NCBI GenBank assembly: GCA_021234155.1
Contig: JAJEKV010000084.1
Location: 3,847,702 to 3,911,701 of the forward strand
DNA from: Isoetes taiwanensis
Lineage: Eukaryota > Streptophyta > Lycopodiopsida > Isoetales > Isoetaceae
Direction: 5' to 3'
DNA length: 64,000 nt
Below the pieces are notes generated by a model. It made no database searches and had not been told where the DNA came from. It saw only the letters and a program-made list of their open reading frames with translations. Made by a program: the position numbers and the translations under genes. Shown here one piece after another: positions 21,133-39,382 of the stretch (positions are counted from its first letter, which is position 1; each line of letters starts with the position of its first letter).

Positions 21133-22740
21133 CAACACTTGTTGGAGGTCAGGCAAGACTCTCTTTGGCTACCGACGTTGCTGCTGGGATACTATCTCCT
21201 CCAACACAGGTTGGAAGTTCCTTGGCGCGGACTCTTAGAGGTAGTGCTCGGATGGTGGTGCAACCTCCACAAATAAGTGTACGTCCAACACACGTTGGAG
21301 GTTCCTCAGGGCAGGAGAAGTTTCCCCCTCTTCCTCCACGGCAGCCTGGGGCGACATCCTCTTCCATCCCCCCGAGTTGCATCGACCACACCTTGGAGAT
21401 CATCTGACACAGTTGCTCGAGTTACAGGTGTGCGGTTCTCTGAGTGGCTTTGCAAGGGCCTGGCGACTCCCGCCACCTCATCTCGTGTCTCAGAGGCCAT
21501 TGCCACCATGGTGGATAATAACAAGAAAGAAGTTGTGTCCTATCTCCAGCAATTGCAAGCCAAGCAAGACTCTATGGATGTCCAGCTCCCATGAGATGAA
21601 ATCTTTTATGAAGTTCAGGAGTGCAGGGCAACTTTTGAGCATTTTGGGGCTCCAGTGGAGCCATGAGGATCATCGACGACATGTGGAGCAGTTGGTTGCG
21701 TGTTCCATGGTCTGCCATTTCACTGGCCCTTTCTTGGATCTGAAGCACGTGGGATCTTGGCTGTCTGGGCACCTTCACAAGCTAGGGCTTCCTGCTTATC
21801 AATCTATCAAGCTTGTGGCAAAAGATCAACATTGCTTTCTTTTGATGTTTGAGTCTCCTGAGCCGGCTGCTCAACTCATAGAATGAGGTATTGATCCTCT
21901 CTGTAAACACTTCTCTATCAGCAATATGTTCCTGGATTCTTTCCAGCTAAGTCAGATGCCTTACATGCCCCCTTCTGGTTTGCTATTGAAGATTTTCCTC
22001 CAGAGTTACAGGATTCCAAGTTCATTTCTGCCATTGCTAATGAGATTGGACTCCATTTGCAACACTCCATAACCAATGGCATCACCAAGGTTTGTGTGGC
22101 AAGGCCCATTCATCGTGATTTGCCTCAAACAATTGTTGTCCAAAGCGGGCCCATGTTCTTTCCGTTTAAGCTATCCTTTTGAATGGTCCTGAGCTAGCTC
22201 TCATGTTTCCCGAAGCCCCTCTCTTTGCTCAATATCGCAGGGTTCACCAACAGGGTCCTCCATCTGCTCCTTCGGCACTCCATGCTCCTAGATCAGCTCC
22301 CACCTCAATGGATATCTCTCACATCCCTGTGCCTGCGACTGCCCCCCCTGCTCTTCCAGTTGCAGCTCCCCCACCTCACTCTCTGGATCACCAAATGTTT
22401 AGGCTGGCTGAAATCCAGAAATCGCAAGAGCAAATTGAAGAGGCTCGTGGACAGTATATGGACATTGATCGGCGCGGCATCTACCCACCACCAAAACATC
22501 CACCGGCTCTTCGTCAACCACGAAAGTCAGCTAAGGGATCTAATTCCTCTGCATCCCAGCCCTCAGTCCCTGTTTCAGGTAGCACAGCCCCTCCCATCGC
22601 ATCCCACTGTGGTCGCTTTACTCTACTTCAGTGGGCTGATTTGGTTGATGAGGTTACTGCCATGACATATGAACAGGAAACATCCTCAAATTCCCTTGAG
22701 ACACCAGTAGTCTCATCTGAATTGGCCCCATCACAAGATC
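21133..22740 (+). pseudogene. L1-A ORF1 (gag, DUF4283-like) and Pro-rich tail
   Basis: This continues the N-terminal part. The P-T-x-V-G-G/S motif recurs here (P-T-L-V-G-G-Q, P-T-Q-V-G-S-S, P-T-H-V-G-G-S-S). After a frameshift near 21,400 come W-R-S-S-D-T-V-A-R-V and F-S-E-W-L. After another near 21,595 come L-S-G-H-L-H-K-L-G-L-P and F-L-L-M-F-E, as in the minus-strand L1-B gag. A TGA at 21,883 and further shifts follow. About 22,180-22,740 encodes a Pro/Ala/Ser-rich tail. The closest relative in the window is L1-B (49,351-50,441). Confidence 0.75.
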
Positions 22741-22741
22741 A

Positions 22742-23500
22742 ATGCGGTTAGTCTCGTTTAATGTTCAGGGGGTAGCCTCCTCCCCCCTCAAGCGGAGCCG
22801 TATTTCTTTCTACTTAACAAAATTGGATGCTCAGTTTGTATATCTTCAAGAGCACAAGTGTCGTAAGGGAGACGTATCAAAGCTTGCAGACATGATTGGT
22901 CGCAGGTTTAATGTCCTTATCGCAGCAGCTGATTCTGCCAGTGCAGGGGTCGTGATAGCGTGGCTTCCTTCCTTACCATTCATCTTTACTCAGGCTGATC
23001 ACTTTGATCGTTGGGCCCTAATTGTATGGCAAGAACAAGGGGTAAAATATGGTCTAATTAATGTTTACGCCCACAACAGACCCCATCAGAGAGCTCATTG
23101 TGGGCCTCTTTGCGAGGGAAGATACTCAGCTTGGGCTGCCACATTTCATGGCTTCTTGTTGGGGATCTTAATATGGTGGAAATGGAGTCTGATCGGTTGG
23201 GGGCGACCTCTATAGTGGTGTCTGGTTTTGAACGCCAGCAGTGGCTCCGTCTACTCCATGACTGCAACCTCTCAAAGATTGATGGTGAAGGTGCCTTTAC
23301 TTGGTGCAATGGTCAAGTTGGTGGGGGTCACGCAAGCTCTCGGTTGGATAGAGCTTATTGGAATGCAAATGCAGTTGCGGCACTTCCAGGTCTCTTTCGG
23401 TTCTGTCTCAGAGATAACTCAGTTTCAGACCACCATCCGTAATTTATTACAGACGAGCCCCTACAGCAGCGGCGGTCTGGACGGACGTGTTTTCGCTTGA
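22742..23500 (+). pseudogene. L1-A ORF2 apurinic-type endonuclease domain
   Basis: The start is M-R-L-V-S-F-N-V-Q-G, the first catalytic Asn block of L1 endonucleases. Later blocks are L-Q-E-H-K (Glu), V-G-D-L-N-M-V (about 23,160, after a frameshift), F-T-W-C-N, R-L-D-R-A-Y and S-D-H-H-P (about 23,430). This enzyme nicks target DNA to prime reverse transcription. Frameshifts near 23,110 and 23,440 inactivate it. Confidence 0.82.
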
Positions 23501-23819
23501 ATGTGAAGCTCTTAAAGGATGCTGACTTTTAACAAGGTTGCAAGAATACTTGGACAACTGCCTTCAGCCGACGTCGAGGCATGACTGGCATAGTGGATGC
23601 AATTGCGGCAGTCAAAAGTTTTGCCAAACAGTGGGGTCGAGAGTCTGCAGCAGCAGGTCGTGCTTTACTGGACACCTTGTATCAGGACCTGCTCCATTCT
23701 CGACAGGGACGTCTTCCAGGTGTTCATGATCGTGATATTTTGGCATAGATCCAAGCATTGGAGGAGGAGCAAATTCAGCAAGCAAAGACGAAGGCAGGTC
23801 TGCAATGGTTTCGTGATGG

Positions 23820-25700
23820 AGACTGTTGTACGGGCTTTTTTTCCGTGCGGCTAAGAGGCGTCACATGACATCGACCATGTCCTCATTGCTTTTGCCGAAT
23901 GGTTCGGTTCTAACACAGCCGAACGAACTCAAACAACATCTATATAACCACTTCCAGACGTTTTTGGCTGAGAAACATCTTCCCTTTCAATCAGAAATGC
24001 GAGATGTTGTTTTGTCTAGGATTTCCCCCATCATTTCTGGTGAGCAGCGCGAGTCAATAGAGGCGGCTATGACAGCTAATGATTTAGGTTCGGCGGTCTT
24101 TGAATTAAAAAGAGGCAAAATGCCCAGGTTTGGATGGTTTGCCAATCGAGTTCTTCCAGGAGTATTGGGAATGGCTGGAGCCAGATGTGTATGATGCTTT
24201 CTGCGACTTCCGACGGTCCACTGCATTGGATAGAATTCTAAACACAGGTGCCATCTCAATCATCCCCAAAGTCAAGGATCCTCAGACTATTTCAGACTGG
24301 CGGCCCATCACCTTATTGTCATCCGTATATAAGATCTTTGCCAAGGCTTTCGCAGGGCGGGTAAAGGACATCTTGGCAGAATCCATCTCAACAGCCCAGT
24401 CAGGTTTCCTTCCAAAACGGTGCATTTTGAACGATGTTGCTGCTGCTTACAAGGGAATTTATTGGGCACGTAAGCAAAACCTTCCAGTTGTATATCTTAA
24501 GCTTAATTTTGCAAAGGCTTATGACAGTGTCAGCTGGGAATTCATGCGCCAATGTTTGCTAAGACTGGGATTTGGGGATCAATTCATATGAGATATTATG
24601 AAGCTGCATATCTCTGCTCGAGCGACTGTTATGTTCCATGGTGAGCCGCCAGATGTCTTTTCACTCGGTTGTGGTATTCGCCAGGGATGCCCTGTAGCAT
24701 CATTGCTTTTCACAATTGTTGCAGCGGCTTTGTCGCAGTTATTTACCGTTGCAACCACAGAGGGACTTTTCATGGTCTTGCAATGGAGGACGGCACACAA
24801 GAGGTTTGCAATCAATATGCAGACGACATGTTCCTCTTTCTAGTCGCCAATGTTGAGAACCTTGCTGCTACTAAAATGCTCTTAGATACTTTTTCACTGG
24901 CTTCCGGTATCCTTGTGGGGTGGCAAAAGTGTACAGCTTTGTGGGCATTGGATAATCCGGCTCCGGCATGTGTTCACGATTATCCATAGAAATTACTTGC
25001 ACATGGACAAGCCATCAAGTTGTTGGGAATCCCAGTTGGCATCCATGTTACTATGGGAGCTGCATGGGAGGAGATCATTAGGGGTTTGGAGAAGCACTTG
25101 TTCTGGTGGTCCACTGCTAAGTTGTCGCTTGCGGGTCGCATTACAGTGGCCAAGTCAGTCCTTAGTAGTACCCATGTTTATATGGCATCCTTACTGCTAG
25201 CCCCACAAATCAAAGTGCGTGAGCTCATTGCAATAGTTCGGAACTTTATTTGGGCGGGTACTGAGGAAGGTGCTGTAGTTAAGGTGGCTTGGTCAAAGTG
25301 CATGGTTCCAAAATGGGCAGGTGGTCTGGATATGATGGACTTCTTACTGCAGAGCAAAGTGCTTATTTCAAAGTTCATTTGGAGACTCCTGAATGGTGAG
25401 GATGACTCTCCTGGTTCACGCCTTCTTAGACAAGCTCTTGGTCACTGTATCCCTCTAGGCAAGAAGGCTGTCAAACCAGTCCTACCTTGGGCTTTATTTC
25501 AGACTCTGCAGCCTTTTCCAAGTGCTTCTCCATTTTTGTGTGGCTTGTTGACAGCATGGGAGGCAGTCAGACATCTTTTTTGGCCTTGCCCCTCTATCCA
25601 CACCCTATTGGAGACTCCATGGTGGTGGGCACCACTGCCTCCAGACCCCTCAGCACCTCCATTGGCAGCATCAGTTCATCCCCTTACACAGAGATGATGG
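23820..25700 (+). pseudogene. L1-A ORF2 reverse transcriptase
   Basis: Blocks in order: G-W-F-A-N-R/G-L-P-I-E-F-F (about 24,130), P-K-V-K-D-P and D-W-R-P-I-T-L-L (about 24,300), A-Q-S-G-F-L-P-K-R (about 24,400), L-N-F-A-K-A-Y-D-S-V (about 24,505), R-Q-G-C-P-V-A-S (about 24,680), Y-A-D-D (about 24,820) and L-L-G-I-P-V-G (about 25,020), then the thumb/connection region with L-A-G-R-I-T-V-A-K-S. Several frameshifts separate them. An Asp-to-Asn change in the usual L-D-F-A-K-A-Y-D block gives L-N-F-A-K-A-Y-D. Confidence 0.85.
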
Positions 25701-25779
25701 GTTCTTGTAGGTGTTGTCTCTATTCAAGCATGATATGAGGCGGGTCGCCTACTGTCTTGGCCTGAATTTCAGGCAAAGT

Positions 25780-26590
25780 CCTTGCTCTCTCGTTGGGATG
25801 TATCTCTGTGGGAGAAGGTCGCAAAAAATTTGCCTCTTATAGTGCAAGTTGGTATTGCTAAAAGGGTGCCATGGGACTGTCATGAAAATATTCACAAAGG
25901 CAAGCACTTTGTCAGATCAGTATATCGACTTCTTTTAGCACCACGGCCCCTCCGGCTGCCAGATGGGTGGCACCTACAGGTGCCACAGCCCACTTTGTGT
26001 CATACATGGCGATGGCTTTGGGATAGGTTGCTCCACCCTAAAGTCTCTGTACTGTGGTGGCAGGTTATCCACAGGTGCCTGCGGGTCAATGCCTTCCGAC
26101 ATCGCTATGGTCCTCGCATATCTGCAGTATGCCCACTCCGTCTTTCGGATGTTGAGACTCTTGAGCATTGTCTCTTTGATTGTCTTGAGGTTCAACCAGC
26201 ATGGTCCTGGCTACAGGGTTTGTTTAACAGTACATTGGACTGCAGATGCATCCTCTTGGCGTCCTATCCCAATGCATGGCCTCCAGCTAAACAAAGGGCA
26301 TTCCATCTTAGTTCCGGTTGGCTCCTATGGTCGATATGGGAGCATCGCAGACACCACATCTTTTAGGGCATTAATTCTTCTGCACGCGGTGTTATTACGG
26401 TGGCACAAAAAAAGATATTGAAAGCCTACGAGTGTTCTTCCCTTGACTCAGAAATGATGGAACGCATCTGGATTCAGTATCTTCGAATTGATTCTATCAT
26501 TAGTCTCCTATTCTGGAGTAAGTACATTGTGCTCCAGGCTCGTGCTCCTGTGGCATCTTTTTGTGCTTACACAATTAGATGAGTCATGTA
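25780..26590 (+). pseudogene. L1-A ORF2 C-terminal (zf-RVT-like) region
   Basis: Signatures include V-L-W-W-Q-V-I-H-R-C, then C-P-L-R and E-T-L-E-H-C-L-F-D-C, the Cys/His pattern of plant L1 C-termini, then W-L-L-W-S-I-W-E-H-R-R. It is followed by the 3' UTR and A-rich tail. Confidence 0.75.
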
Positions 26591-26659
26591 AATTTTGTAT
26601 TTTTTATCTGATTAATAAACTTTTTGGCTTTCGTCCTTCAAAAAAATAAATAAAAAAAT

Positions 26660-28010
26660 TAACAAATGACTATATGGAAGACTTGAATATAAATAGGCAT
26701 GGACCATTATGGTCCACAATTAGACGAATTGGGTATAGAAGTACATCTCTCTAAGTATCATTACCAATTCTATTTATTGTTCATTTGTCACTTATACAAT
26801 TATATGGTGATTTTCTACCTTCTCTAACATAATTTTTGGAAGGGTGAGTGGAGATTCATATAGGTTCAATTTGCTTGTGCTTCAACATTACCATTACATA
26901 AGGTAATTCTAGCAACCAACTATTTTTTTCAAATAGAGTACTATACATGGAATTTATATATTCTTAAAGCGAGTTTAAAACCAATTAACATGAGGATGTT
27001 CTGGCTTTTTGAATGTCCTAAGCCATGTGCACCAGCAATAGGAAACAGACGTAGCAGTCTATCTTTATTTTTCATAGTTATAGCTTTTTATATTTGTTCT
27101 TCATTCTTTTGCATTGCTTGCACAACTTGAGAAGTCTGAAACACAAGTTTTGAGTTCACCATTCAATGCATAGGTTTATGAAATCCATGGAACGCGTAAT
27201 CTAACAGATAACTTAAAATGGACACTAGAAAGTTTACTCTAAACCTCAAGATCATGAGCATTGATTATTTTTAGTGAACATGAAGTGCTTATATCCCGCA
27301 ATTGAAACTCAAATCTATTAACATGAGGGAGCTCTTAATTTTAAGAGGAAGGTGGACCAGTAATGGTCTCGGGTATAGAAAGCTTTTCTTGATTTCTTCT
27401 TTTTTTACGTGTTTGTTTTTGGGGTGATTCCATATTATAGTAACATTTCATAATATGATTTTTTGGAGGACTTTGAATTATTTTACTATTTAGACATAAG
27501 TTATCAGTCACTTGTAAATGAAAAATAAAAGAAAATCAAAACTTCATCATTAAGGCTAATTGGACATTTATTAAATAAAGCAAGTTGTCTACTACTTATA
27601 TTCAAAATTTTAGGTCAAAATTCATTTCCCTACAAAAGTTAGAGATTTGATTTAGGAACAGCTTTCTGGAAACTAGAATTGGTTCACATAAGACAAACAA
27701 CAGTTTTGATCCTGTCATGTTCAAACAACCCTATCTTCCTTCTCTGATTGAGGTGCAGTTTTTTGTGTCTTACTTTTTAACTCGTGAAGAAAAATACAAA
27801 AATAAGAAAATCATAAAAATCATCTTGCCGGGACAATTTTACTTTATCTAAACATGAAGCAAAACAGACTTGACCCCCTTGCATTTACCTAAGTGTAACT
27901 CTCATAAACGGGGACCAATAGATTTTTAGGTATTTTTTTATGCAATATGACTGTCACATATTAACATGTAAGAAGGGCTTGATTGATTATTGAACCTTCA
28001 TTTTATATGA
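26660..28010 (-). repeat. AT-rich dispersed repeat 'X', inverted copy
   Basis: No genes are seen here. About 27,500-28,005 is similar to the reverse complement of 5795-6290 over several hundred bases. The part next to L1-A (26,660-26,715) continues, across the L1 insertion, a direct-orientation match to 5420-5490. Confidence 0.55.
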
Positions 28011-28419
28011 ATGTTTGGTTTTGAATGTTTGGTTAGGGAGCCAATATTTTACCCGGTTTGTATCCCCTTGTCATGGTTTTTGTCACCCAAAGCACACTAT
28101 ATTATTATTTTATTTTTATCGTGTGATAAATCACTTTTCTCACTTGTGACAAATATGCAAACATTTGTCACGCGTGATATATTACCAGAGGGGAGCGGAA
28201 CCCCAGAGCACAGTAAAGGGCAGAGAAGAGCATTCCGGATTCATCAGGAGCGGATTCAGAGGTAGCAGATCTAATTACATCAGAGAAGGTAGGAAGGGCA
28301 GCCGAAAAGCAGGCCGATTACCATTCTGGAGCAGTCAAATCATCCCATGAATCATGAAGATTCTTGCCAAGCCCGCCAGAAGATCTCCTGATACATTTCA
28401 TTCAGAGATAAGTTGATCA
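28011..28419. other. Unassigned stretch
   Basis: An open frame at 28,011-28,265 has no resemblance I can name. Inverted motifs TGTGATAAATCAC and GTGACAAAT...ATTTGTCAC near 28,120-28,175 could form a small hairpin. No gene is supported. Confidence 0.3.
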
Positions 28420-28618
28420 AATATTTTAGGGAAAACTACCAAAATACCCTTATGAGTTTGTGTAATTACTAGAATGCCCTTATGAGTTTCAAAATTACAA
28501 AAATGCCCATGTGTATAGAAGGTGTATAGGGGTATTTTGGTAATTTTGAAACTCATAAGGGCATTTTGATAATTACACAAACTCATAGGGGTAGTTTGGT
28601 AGTTTTCCCAATATTTTA
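28420..28618. mobile_element. Hairpin MITE with 9-bp TSD (Mutator-like)
   Basis: The element at 28,429-28,609 (181 bp) is almost entirely a terminal inverted repeat. GGGAAAACTACCAAAATACC at the left pairs with GGTAGTTTTCCC at the right, with arms of about 80 bp. It is flanked by perfect 9-bp direct repeats AATATTTTA (28,420-28,428 and 28,610-28,618). A 9-bp duplication is characteristic of Mutator-superfamily transposition. Confidence 0.9.
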
Positions 28619-29088
28619 TTATACACATCTGAAACTGTGGTCATAGCTTATTTATGAGATAACTGTGGACATTCTACGTAATCCAAATCTGAAAGAAGGA
28701 TTGTAGCTTTATTTCATTCTCATATTCTTTGTTATGCATTATATTCTGTGTTCTGATCTGAAACTATCCAATATAACTTTAGTTCATGATTATATTATTT
28801 GTTATGCACAGCATACCTTAACTATTTAAATCCCTAGTGCTGCATATTTGGATTACAAGGTTCAACTCCCTGTGTACAAACTCTGTAGAAACTTTTTAAA
28901 TTATTTGCTGGCTATTAGATCGAATATGCTGAATCTGAACTTACATACGTTATGGGGTACCGTTACTTCATGATGATGTGCTTGTTACTTGATAAATGAT
29001 TTATATCTTGTCATTAATGTATAAAAGAGGCTGGTAGCATATATATATATATATATCATTACTGCTAGTATTTGACTGATATTACATC
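28619..29088. other. Non-coding flank
   Basis: AT-rich DNA with a short (AT)n run near 29,038-29,056. Nothing else is recognised. Confidence 0.5.
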
Positions 29089-29299
29089 TTGGAAATAAAT
29101 CCTTTTCCTTGGGTTGAGCCTGAGTTCCTTTCCTTTTCCTACACACGAAAACCTGTTACAGTTAGTTTGGATGAAAGTGCTTTGCTAAATTTAGTGAGGG
29201 ATATTTATGAAATAAATAAAGCAGAAAGCATGCCAATCATGGCACATGGCGTAGACCTATTTACAGAAATAGAAGCTAAAGAGACTTTAGCAGAGATGG

Positions 29300-30558
29300 C
29301 TAATAATAAAGCCCATGATATCGTGGTTCATGTATAGAACTTCTCAAATAGGGAGGAGAGAATACGTTCTCTATCCTTATATGCCTGCTTAGCAGAAGTG
29401 TTGCACAAGGTCTGCCAAAAAGCTGGAAGATAAATCGGGTCCATCCCATCCACAAGACTGGAGATCGAAAAATAATGGCAAGTTACAAAACAATTCTAAT
29501 AGGAAGCACATTTGCAAAAGTGTTGGGCAGTCTTCTAGAAGACAGATTGAGCTCCTGGGCAGAAGATAGTAGCAAGTGCTCTCATTTCAGGCTGGATTCA
29601 GGAAAAAGCATAGCACCTTGGACCATGCGCTCACTCTCTGTGTGCGTATAGAGAAGGCCAAATCCCTCAACATAGCATTGTACATTGCTTTTATTGATTT
29701 TGCTAAGGCATTTGATACGGTCCCTAGAAGTGGATTAGGTGAAAGAATGGCCCTAATAGGAGTCCCATAGGAGATCAGAGAGGCTGTCTCTCAACTTTAT
29801 TCAGAAGTGCTGATAAAAATCTCGCATGAACTGATCACAGAAGTGAAGAGTACTATTGGTGTAAGACAAGGATGTCCATTATCTCCGACTTTGTTTTGGA
29901 TCTTCATCGATGAATTGGAGGATTGCTTAAAACCACGATCAATTACAGGCACAAAATTAGGCACATACATCACCCAGCTTTTGCTATATGCTGACGATGT
30001 GGTGTTGACGATGTGTTTGGACATCCTAGAACTATTTTGTGCAGCAAAACAAATGAAGGTAAACATATTAAAATCCAAAATCATGGTGTTTGGTATGGGA
30101 AGAGACCGAAGTTCACCTATCAAGGACAGGAATTGGAGATAGTAGAGTGCTATATATACCTTGGCATAGATTTCTCGGCAAAATACAACTGGAAGGATTG
30201 TATGGAGAGAAGGGTCGCAGGAGGAGAAGAAGCATTGTACAGTATCCTTGCAAGATGTAATAAGGCTGTGCTGATTGAATGGGGCCTAAAAAAAGCTTTG
30301 TTTAAGTCTCTGGTACAAACAGTATTGCTTTATGGCGTGCACATTTGGGGTCCGAGCACATCCTCCAGGCTATGGTGTCACACAGAATCTGTCCAGAAGA
30401 TGTTTTTGCGGGAAGAACTTGGGATTAAAGCCCAGACTTCCTGTGCCATCATGTTAGCAGAAGCTAGAATGCTTCCACTTGAGCTTGAAGCATTGTTCCA
30501 TTCAGTGAACTTCGTGAACAGACTTAATGAGCAAGCGTCAGAATGCCTTTCTTACTAA
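29300..30558 (+). pseudogene. LINE-B reverse transcriptase, disrupted
   Basis: Blocks: Q-A-G-F-R-K-K-H-S-T-L-D-H (about 29,590), F-I-D-F-A-K-A-F-D-T-V (about 29,690), R-Q-G-C-P-L-S-P-T-L-F (about 29,870), L-Y-A-D-D-V-V-L (about 29,985), Y-L-G-I-D-F-S (about 30,155) and V-L-L-Y-G-V-H-I-W-G-P (about 30,325). Numerous stops between 29,335 and 29,580, a TAG at 29,768 and a frameshift near 30,010 inactivate it. It pairs block for block with LINE-A at 7.4-9.2 kb but is much diverged. Confidence 0.8.
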
Positions 30559-30879
30559 GCCATGCATAGCTCGAACAATCAAGCTGAATGAAAGATTTAC
30601 GAGGTCTATCAGAGAATTGGCCAAATAATAAAATAGATGCAAGGGCTCTTCTGGAAATGTTGGCAATTGAACGCTTATAGTCGAATCCAGGGAGCCGAAT
30701 GTTGCAGTATAAGATGAATGTTAATCATCTCACAGAATACAAAAGTCATGGATATCTCAATTCGAATATCTGCAGATCATATAAGCAGATCATATAAGCA
30801 GATCATTGCCAGGTATAGAACGAGTTCACACAGATTGGAGATAGAAATTGGAAGATGGTTCAGGACTCCTGCTGAAACT

Positions 30880-31104
30880 AGAATCTCTGCTGAAACTAGA
30901 ATCTGCAAACTATATATATCTAGAAGTGTAGAAGATGAGTGTCATGCACTATTGCAATGCTCGACATATGCGCACGTAAGAGAGAGTCTTGGTATACAGG
31001 TACAGGATTTTCACTCATTGTTAACAATGCCACCCATAGTATTGGGATCATATTTGACGACGGTAGACATACACCGATCCTTGTTATTGTCATTAAAGAC
31101 GTAA
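30880..31104 (+). pseudogene. LINE-B C-terminal Cys/His region
   Basis: This has V-E-D-E-C-H-A-L-L-Q-C, Y-A-H-V-R-E-S-L-G-I-Q-V and P-P-I-V-L-G-S-Y. The same order is seen on the minus strand at 40,486-40,640. A GCAGATCATATAA duplication sits near 30,770. Confidence 0.75.
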
Positions 31105-31165
31105 ATAGTTCTGTTTCTAGGCTCTATGGCCTCTCAAGGCGCCAAGAGAACAATAGACATAAATA

Positions 31166-31893
31166 AATAAATATGCATGGCTGCCTTTCTCATATTCATG
31201 GCTGCCTTTTGAGATATTATTTACGTGTCATTTTTGCCAACGCCACCACCAACACAATACGAAAAAGTTCCCCAGGCTCAATAAAATACCCAATTATTTA
31301 ACCTTACCAACACCGCTCTACTACTAATCTTCCAAATTAAAACAATATCACACTAAGAATATCATGGATGCTACTAACCACACAAAAGGCCACAAAAGGC
31401 CACAACAAATCCCAAAACAAATTGAAATTTATTTAGAATTTGTTCTTGACAATTAGCTGAGATTGTACTTGATTGACTGGTTTCAACTGAGGACAGGGCA
31501 GGGCAGTGCACCCATGGGTGGCCATCCACCTTTGACTTGAGCATGTTTGTTCCAAGGGTTCGAACTTGAACTTGGGTTAGTGGAGGGCTTTGACTTGAGC
31601 ATGTTTTTCTAAGGGCTGGGTTAGTGCAGGGACCACAGGACAACCACAAGCACCTCGTTTACCTTTCTGTTAACATAACAATTGTTAGTGATTGTTGGCA
31701 TCCCTAAAAAATTTAACTGCCCCACATTCAATTAAGATATGCCAAGGAATCTGTACGTGTTTATAAAAAAGAAGACACTTCCATGTTTTAGCCCAACTTT
31801 TAGGCAGCAAATTTTGTGACTTTTCAGTAGTGCTATCCCATAGGCAGATTACATCATCAAAAGTACCTATGATGAGATATTGGTAACGCAAAT
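31166..31893. other. Copine 3' flank, no gene recognised
   Basis: About 31,500-31,640 has a local direct repeat (TTTGACTTGAGCATGTTT at about 31,530 and 31,590). The rest is plain flanking DNA. Confidence 0.5.
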
Positions 31894-31899
31894 TTTATT
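31894..31899 (-). terminator. Poly(A) signal AATAAA for the copine gene
   Basis: AATAAA on the minus strand lies 64 bp downstream of the copine stop codon, a usual plant distance. Confidence 0.6.
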
Positions 31900-31962
31900 C
31901 CAACAAAGAATGATTGCTGATGTTACAACACAAAAAAAGTGGAACTAATAACATGAAGAATA

Positions 31963-38580
<6,618 letters not shown>

Positions 38581-39285
38581 TTTGTTTACAATCTCTGCAT
38601 CTCACACGGTGCAAAATAATCTTTGGTTGCTCTTCTTGACCACTGGACAGAGAAAGTAAGGACTTTACAATATGGACGTGATTGTTCTCAAACAGAACTT
38701 TGCAAAAGAGCATTCTAGATTATGTCTTAATGTCTTTTTGAACATCGTTATATAGCAATCAATATAAGACTACATGCAAAGCTCTTGTAAAATGATCTCC
38801 CACATGACAATAAAAACAAATGAGAACATAGACTAGATTGGATGTTATGATTTTATGGACAAACAAACCAGATCCCGAGTTTGTTTATTATGTGCTTCCA
38901 GGACAAAAGGATCTTCTGCTTTTAGGATTGAATCTTCCAAAAAAATCTAGCCATAAGTAAGAGTTACATTCAAAATGCAATGCAGATTCTCAGAGCTATT
39001 AGAGCCCAGAAGTCTTCATGGCATCGTGCAAAATCCTTGTTTACTTTATGCATTGATATGGTGATTAAAGTAAAAAAAGCAAACCGTTTAGTATAAATTG
39101 ATACTCACCAGATTTGAAAATGGCAGCTAATGCAGCAATAGCTAAGGCGATTCAATTCGACTTAAGTGATGCCTAGCGGTTCCACAGATGCGGACGCTGT
39201 TGTCGTCCAGTTATCGTGAAGCCACATGCACTGCACACTCATGTCTGAAAAAGTCCCAACTAAATGCCTAAAAAAAATAGAATAT
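38581..39285 (-). other. BON: Copine 5' UTR: predicted non-coding exon, intron and leader
   Basis: On the minus strand a good acceptor (CTTTCTCTGTCCAG) precedes 38,642, giving a 61-nt leader up to the ATG at 38,580. A good donor (CTG|GTGAGT) at 39,109 would close a non-coding first exon of about 39,109-39,285. The 5' UTR intron would be 38,643-39,108. This is inferred from splice signals only. Confidence 0.5.
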
Positions 39286-39310
39286 GAACAGACCCTCTAC
39301 ATATCTCTCT

Positions 39311-39326
39311 CTTTATATATTTTATA
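39311..39326 (-). promoter_or_regulatory. BON: TATA box candidate of the copine gene
   Basis: TATAAAATATATAAAG on the minus strand. A start about 30 bp downstream (near 39,280) fits the predicted non-coding exon. Confidence 0.5.
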
Positions 39327-39382
39327 CCTTCTCATTAAAACAGTGTCCGATTTCTGTTCTCGTTTATTTTCTTTGAAAATTA

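Larger units (their letters stand above)
21133..26658 (+). mobile_element. L1-A, 3' part with poly(A) tail
   Basis: This is the remainder of the L1 interrupted at 11,818: rest of ORF1, a Pro-rich linker, ORF2 endonuclease, reverse transcriptase, C-terminal region and an A-rich tail (26,640-26,658). Multiple frameshifts and stops show it is dead. Confidence 0.85.
29089..31165 (+). mobile_element. Non-L1 LINE, 5'-truncated copy (LINE-B)
   Basis: This is a second copy of the non-L1 LINE group, retaining a degenerate RT and C-terminal region. The 3' end is GCCTCTCAAGGC followed by GACATAAATAAATAAATA, an (AAAT)n-type tail. The same 3' end recurs inverted at about 40,412-40,460. The 5' limit is approximate. 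Confidence 0.75.

Noticed and set aside
19013..21490. Frames within the LTRs
   Set aside because: They repeat in each LTR copy, cross LTR boundaries and lack recognisable domains.
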